Positions 14,668-16,441 of a DNA stretch of 16,441 bases are shown piece by piece. Made by a program: the position numbers and the translations under genes. The DNA lies in NCBI GenBank assembly GCA_964409695.1, contig CAYPDX010000027.1, positions 1-16,441 of the forward strand, written 5' to 3'. This stretch comes from JABDAD01 sp964409695 (lineage in GTDB: Bacteria; Pseudomonadota; Alphaproteobacteria; Rickettsiales; Rickettsiaceae). The notes below the pieces were generated by a model. That model saw only the letters and a program-made list of their open reading frames with translations. It ran no database searches and was not told the DNA's origin. The first letter of the stretch is position 1. Each line of letters starts with the position of its first letter.

Positions 14668-15594
14668 TCATTTTAATAAAATCTGCAACTCTTCCCATTC
14701 TCTTTTTGTAAGATTACTGTTTTCTTGGGTTATAGTTTCGCCTGACAACATTCTTTTAATGACTGACATTGACGTTTTAGATAAGTGAGCTGAGTCCTTT
14801 TTATATTCAATGAAAGCATCATATGTGAATGGAACCCAAGCTTTTACAATATCAAGCATTGCGTCTGCATAGACTCTAATTTCATATTGCGCATGACTAT
14901 CAGCTCTTAGTGAAAGAAAATGCAATAGATTATGAAGGTTTATTTTCCAGTACCACTCAGTGTAATGATTCAAAGTTAGATTCATTCTTGCAAGCTCTCT
15001 TGTAATTCCTACCTTTTCGCTATCTATAATATTCCCTGCATCATCTTCATTCATCAGTTCTATATAATGTTTATAGCAATTTTTTGCGTCTTTCTCTAAA
15101 ATTCCAAGTACCTCACCTGCAACTTCAGGAGAAACTACATTATCATCCCTACCTTGTTTATTTATCTTCGATTGCGGCGAGAGATTCTCCGGAGCTGGTA
15201 AATAAAAATCATTTCCAAGAATAGAATATCTTCCAGAATATTCATTTACACTTGCAGTTCTATGCCTAATCCACTGACGAGCTATAAAAATAGGCAATTT
15301 TATATGAAATTTAATATCACACATCTCAAACGGAGTTGTGTGCCTGTGTCGCATAAGATAGTTTATCAAGCCTCTATCTTGACTTACTTGTTTAGTTCCT
15401 TTGCCATAAGAAACTCTTGCAGCTTGTACTATAGCACTATCATCACCCATATAGTCAATAACTCTAACAAAGCCATGATCAAGTAGCTTTATTGGCTTAT
15501 ATAATAGGTCGTCTATTTCTTTAACTGTTGCTCTTTTCGTTTTATATTCAGATGATAAAACCTCGTTCAGTTCATCATTTTTTTGTGTTTCCAT
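14668..15594 (-). CDS. thyX: Flavin-dependent thymidylate synthase
   Basis: ThyX makes dTMP from dUMP using FAD, NADPH and methylene-tetrahydrofolate, replacing ThyA. The diagnostic RHR-x7-S motif is present as RHRTASVNEYS (residues 110-120), and HGFVRVIDYMGDDSAIVQAARVSYG precedes it at about 40-64. The 308-aa length fits the alphaproteobacterial ThyX group. The ATG at 15594 lies inside the end of mlaC (20-nt overlap), so translation is probably coupled. The N-terminus before KRATVKEIDDLLYKPI is variable in the family, so the exact start is slightly uncertain. Confidence 0.96.
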   Translation of the reverse strand: METQKNDELNEVLSSEYKTKRATVKEIDDLLYKPIKLLDHGFVRVIDYMGDDSAIVQAARVSYGKGTKQVSQDRGLINYLMRHRHTTPFEMCDIKFHIKLPIFIARQWIRHRTASVNEYSGRYSILGNDFYLPAPENLSPQSKINKQGRDDNVVSPEVAGEVLGILEKDAKNCYKHYIELMNEDDAGNIIDSEKVGITRELARMNLTLNHYTEWYWKINLHNLLHFLSLRADSHAQYEIRVYADAMLDIVKAWVPFTYDAFIEYKKDSAHLSKTSMSVIKRMLSGETITQENSNLTKREWEELQILLK

Positions 15595-16198
15595 TATCTT
15601 TATTGCCTTCTAACGTTTTTAATTTTTCTTTAATATCTGATATTAACTCGGCGTAACCTTGATTACTCATAGTATTTGCAAATTCAGCTTGATGAGAATT
15701 TATAAGGCTTACACCTTCTGTTATAACATCGAAAACTTTAAACTTATCACTACTAAGTCTTCTTACCATATAATCTATTAAAAGAGGATCACCGTCTGTT
15801 CGCAAAAGTTGAGTCTTTACAATAAATTCATTCGGAGATATGGCTTGTTGTGAAATAACTTTAACTTGCTGGTCTTTATAACCTTTAACAGCACTGCCAT
15901 AGGATTTTACTACATAATCAGAATAAAGAGCTGTAAATTCATTTAGCTGTCCTGCATCGATAGTTCTTCTATACCTTCCAAGAACAAATTTCGACATCCA
16001 AGGTAAATCCATATTAGCCGATATTAATATTTCGGATTCTAGGATTTTTTCTTCCATAGACTTAGAAGAGTTTTTTAATATTGTAAAAGACTGGTTTAGC
16101 AGATTATCTACATAGCGACTAATTTTTGCGTCTTCAGATGCGTAGGCACCAAGACCAAAACAGAGCACAAAAATTATATGTATAAATTTTTTGAACAT
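15575..16198 (-). CDS. mlaC: MlaC-like periplasmic phospholipid carrier
   Basis: MlaC shuttles phospholipids through the periplasm between the outer-membrane MlaA complex and the inner-membrane MlaFEDB transporter. The 207-aa product has a Sec signal peptide (residues 1-20, basic start, hydrophobic core, cleavage after AYA). The mature domain is of the MlaC/Ttg2D type (PF05494): SANMDLPWMSKFVLGRYRR (about 60-78), FTALYSDYVVKSYG (87-100), then a beta-rich part ending in FKVFDVITEGVSLINSHQAEF. GAGG lies 5 nt before the ATG. It is the first gene ahead of thyX, well apart from mlaD at 6818-7297. Confidence 0.9.
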   Translation of the reverse strand: MFKKFIHIIFVLCFGLGAYASEDAKISRYVDNLLNQSFTILKNSSKSMEEKILESEILISANMDLPWMSKFVLGRYRRTIDAGQLNEFTALYSDYVVKSYGSAVKGYKDQQVKVISQQAISPNEFIVKTQLLRTDGDPLLIDYMVRRLSSDKFKVFDVITEGVSLINSHQAEFANTMSNQGYAELISDIKEKLKTLEGNKDNGNTKK

Positions 16199-16324
16199 TA
16201 CGACCTCAACAAATCATGTCTGATTGAAGCAATATCATAATTCAAATTTAATTACTAGAAAATTTGATGATTTTAATTGCATGAAATTTAAGTGTAGTCA
16301 AATAGGACTATAGTAAATTTTTAG

Positions 16325-16401
16325 TGGCGGGAGTGACGGGACTCGAACCCGCGACCTCCTGCGTGACAGGCAGGCGCTCTAACCAACTGAGCTACGATCC
16401 C
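16325..16401 (-). tRNA. tRNA-Asp (anticodon GTC) with mispaired acceptor stem
   Basis: The minus strand folds into a normal D arm, an anticodon stem CCTGC/GCAGG with loop CTGTCAC (anticodon GTC), and a T arm GCGGG/CCCGT with loop TTCGAGT. It ends in discriminator G plus an encoded CCA, as expected for tRNA-Asp. The 5' acceptor strand GGGATCG against CACTCCC leaves U5-C68 and C6-A67 unpaired, two adjacent mismatches. The flanks TTTAGTGG and CCACTAAA are also complementary over 8 bp. The identity is clear; functionality is probable but worth checking. Confidence 0.9.
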
Positions 16402-16425
16402 ACTAAATTTTCAATATTTTTTGCT

Positions 16426-16441
16426 TGGTGGACTCGAGGGG
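16426..16441 (-). tRNA. Probable tRNA 3' end, truncated by the window edge
   Basis: Reading the minus strand, CCCCT-CGAGTCC-A-CCA looks like the last T-stem strand, a 7-nt acceptor strand, discriminator A and encoded CCA. It lies 24 nt upstream of tRNA-Asp on the same strand, so the two would form a tandem pair. The amino acid cannot be read; tRNA-Val would fit, since Val-Asp tandems are known in alphaproteobacteria and a GG...CC-ACCA end suits it, but this is a guess. Confidence 0.5.

Noticed and set aside
16199..16324. Promoter of mlaC and terminator of tRNA-Asp
   Set aside because: A TTGACT and a 5-bp TAGTC/GACTA hairpin occur on the minus strand, but the -10 spacing is poor and the hairpin is too weak to support a call.

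Overview
The window is a compact, AT-rich stretch of a bacterial chromosome from an alphaproteobacterium. A reduced, host-associated member (Rickettsiales or Holosporales-like) is the most likely source. The evidence is the low-GC codon use, the very short intergenic spaces, an NDUFA12-type complex I protein (a mitochondrial/alphaproteobacterial lineage marker), an alphaproteobacterial-type SspB, ThyX in a dispersed housekeeping gene set, and Mla genes spread over separate loci. I see no phage, insertion sequence, CRISPR array or toxin/defence gene. Family-level placement is inference; I cannot run a phylogeny.

Left edge (1-426): a minus-strand operon of tRNA-Tyr, tRNA-Gly and the start of tuf (EF-Tu), with a good sigma70-type promoter at 370-398. 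Divergent from it on the plus strand are rlmB (23S rRNA methyltransferase) and a cytochrome b561-type haem membrane protein, followed by mreB-mreC for cell shape, with their own candidate promoter. A perfect 29-bp inverted repeat lies in the convergent gap between mreC and the phospholipid genes.

Middle (3936-7562): psd-pssA on the minus strand convert CDP-diacylglycerol to phosphatidylethanolamine. Divergent from them is a tight plus-strand cluster of sspB, rnhA, NDUFA12 homologue and mlaD, then a small unrecognised single-span membrane protein with an unusually strong ribosome binding site.

Central carbon block (7566-11773, minus strand): tkt-gap-pgk overlap one another and are driven by a recognisable promoter that runs into the start of a divergent membrane gene. 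The tkt leader holds a perfect 7-5-7 inverted repeat. The GAPDH carries Thr in place of the Asp that normally selects NAD, which suggests use of NADP and a gluconeogenic or pentose-supplying role.

Right part (11767-16441): a multi-span membrane protein (possibly DUF1189), dnaQ (polymerase III proofreading subunit), a GC-rich structured intergenic element, a UbiH-type ubiquinone hydroxylase, thyX and mlaC. The minus-strand tRNA-Asp has two adjacent acceptor-stem mismatches, and the 3' end of another probable tRNA is cut by the window edge.

Most of the window is ordinary housekeeping. The points most worth a second look are the GAPDH cofactor site, the mispaired tRNA-Asp, the two intergenic palindromic elements that share an 11-base motif, the small membrane ORF, and the hairpin/operator in the tkt leader. 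I found nothing that I can honestly call a new multi-gene system.
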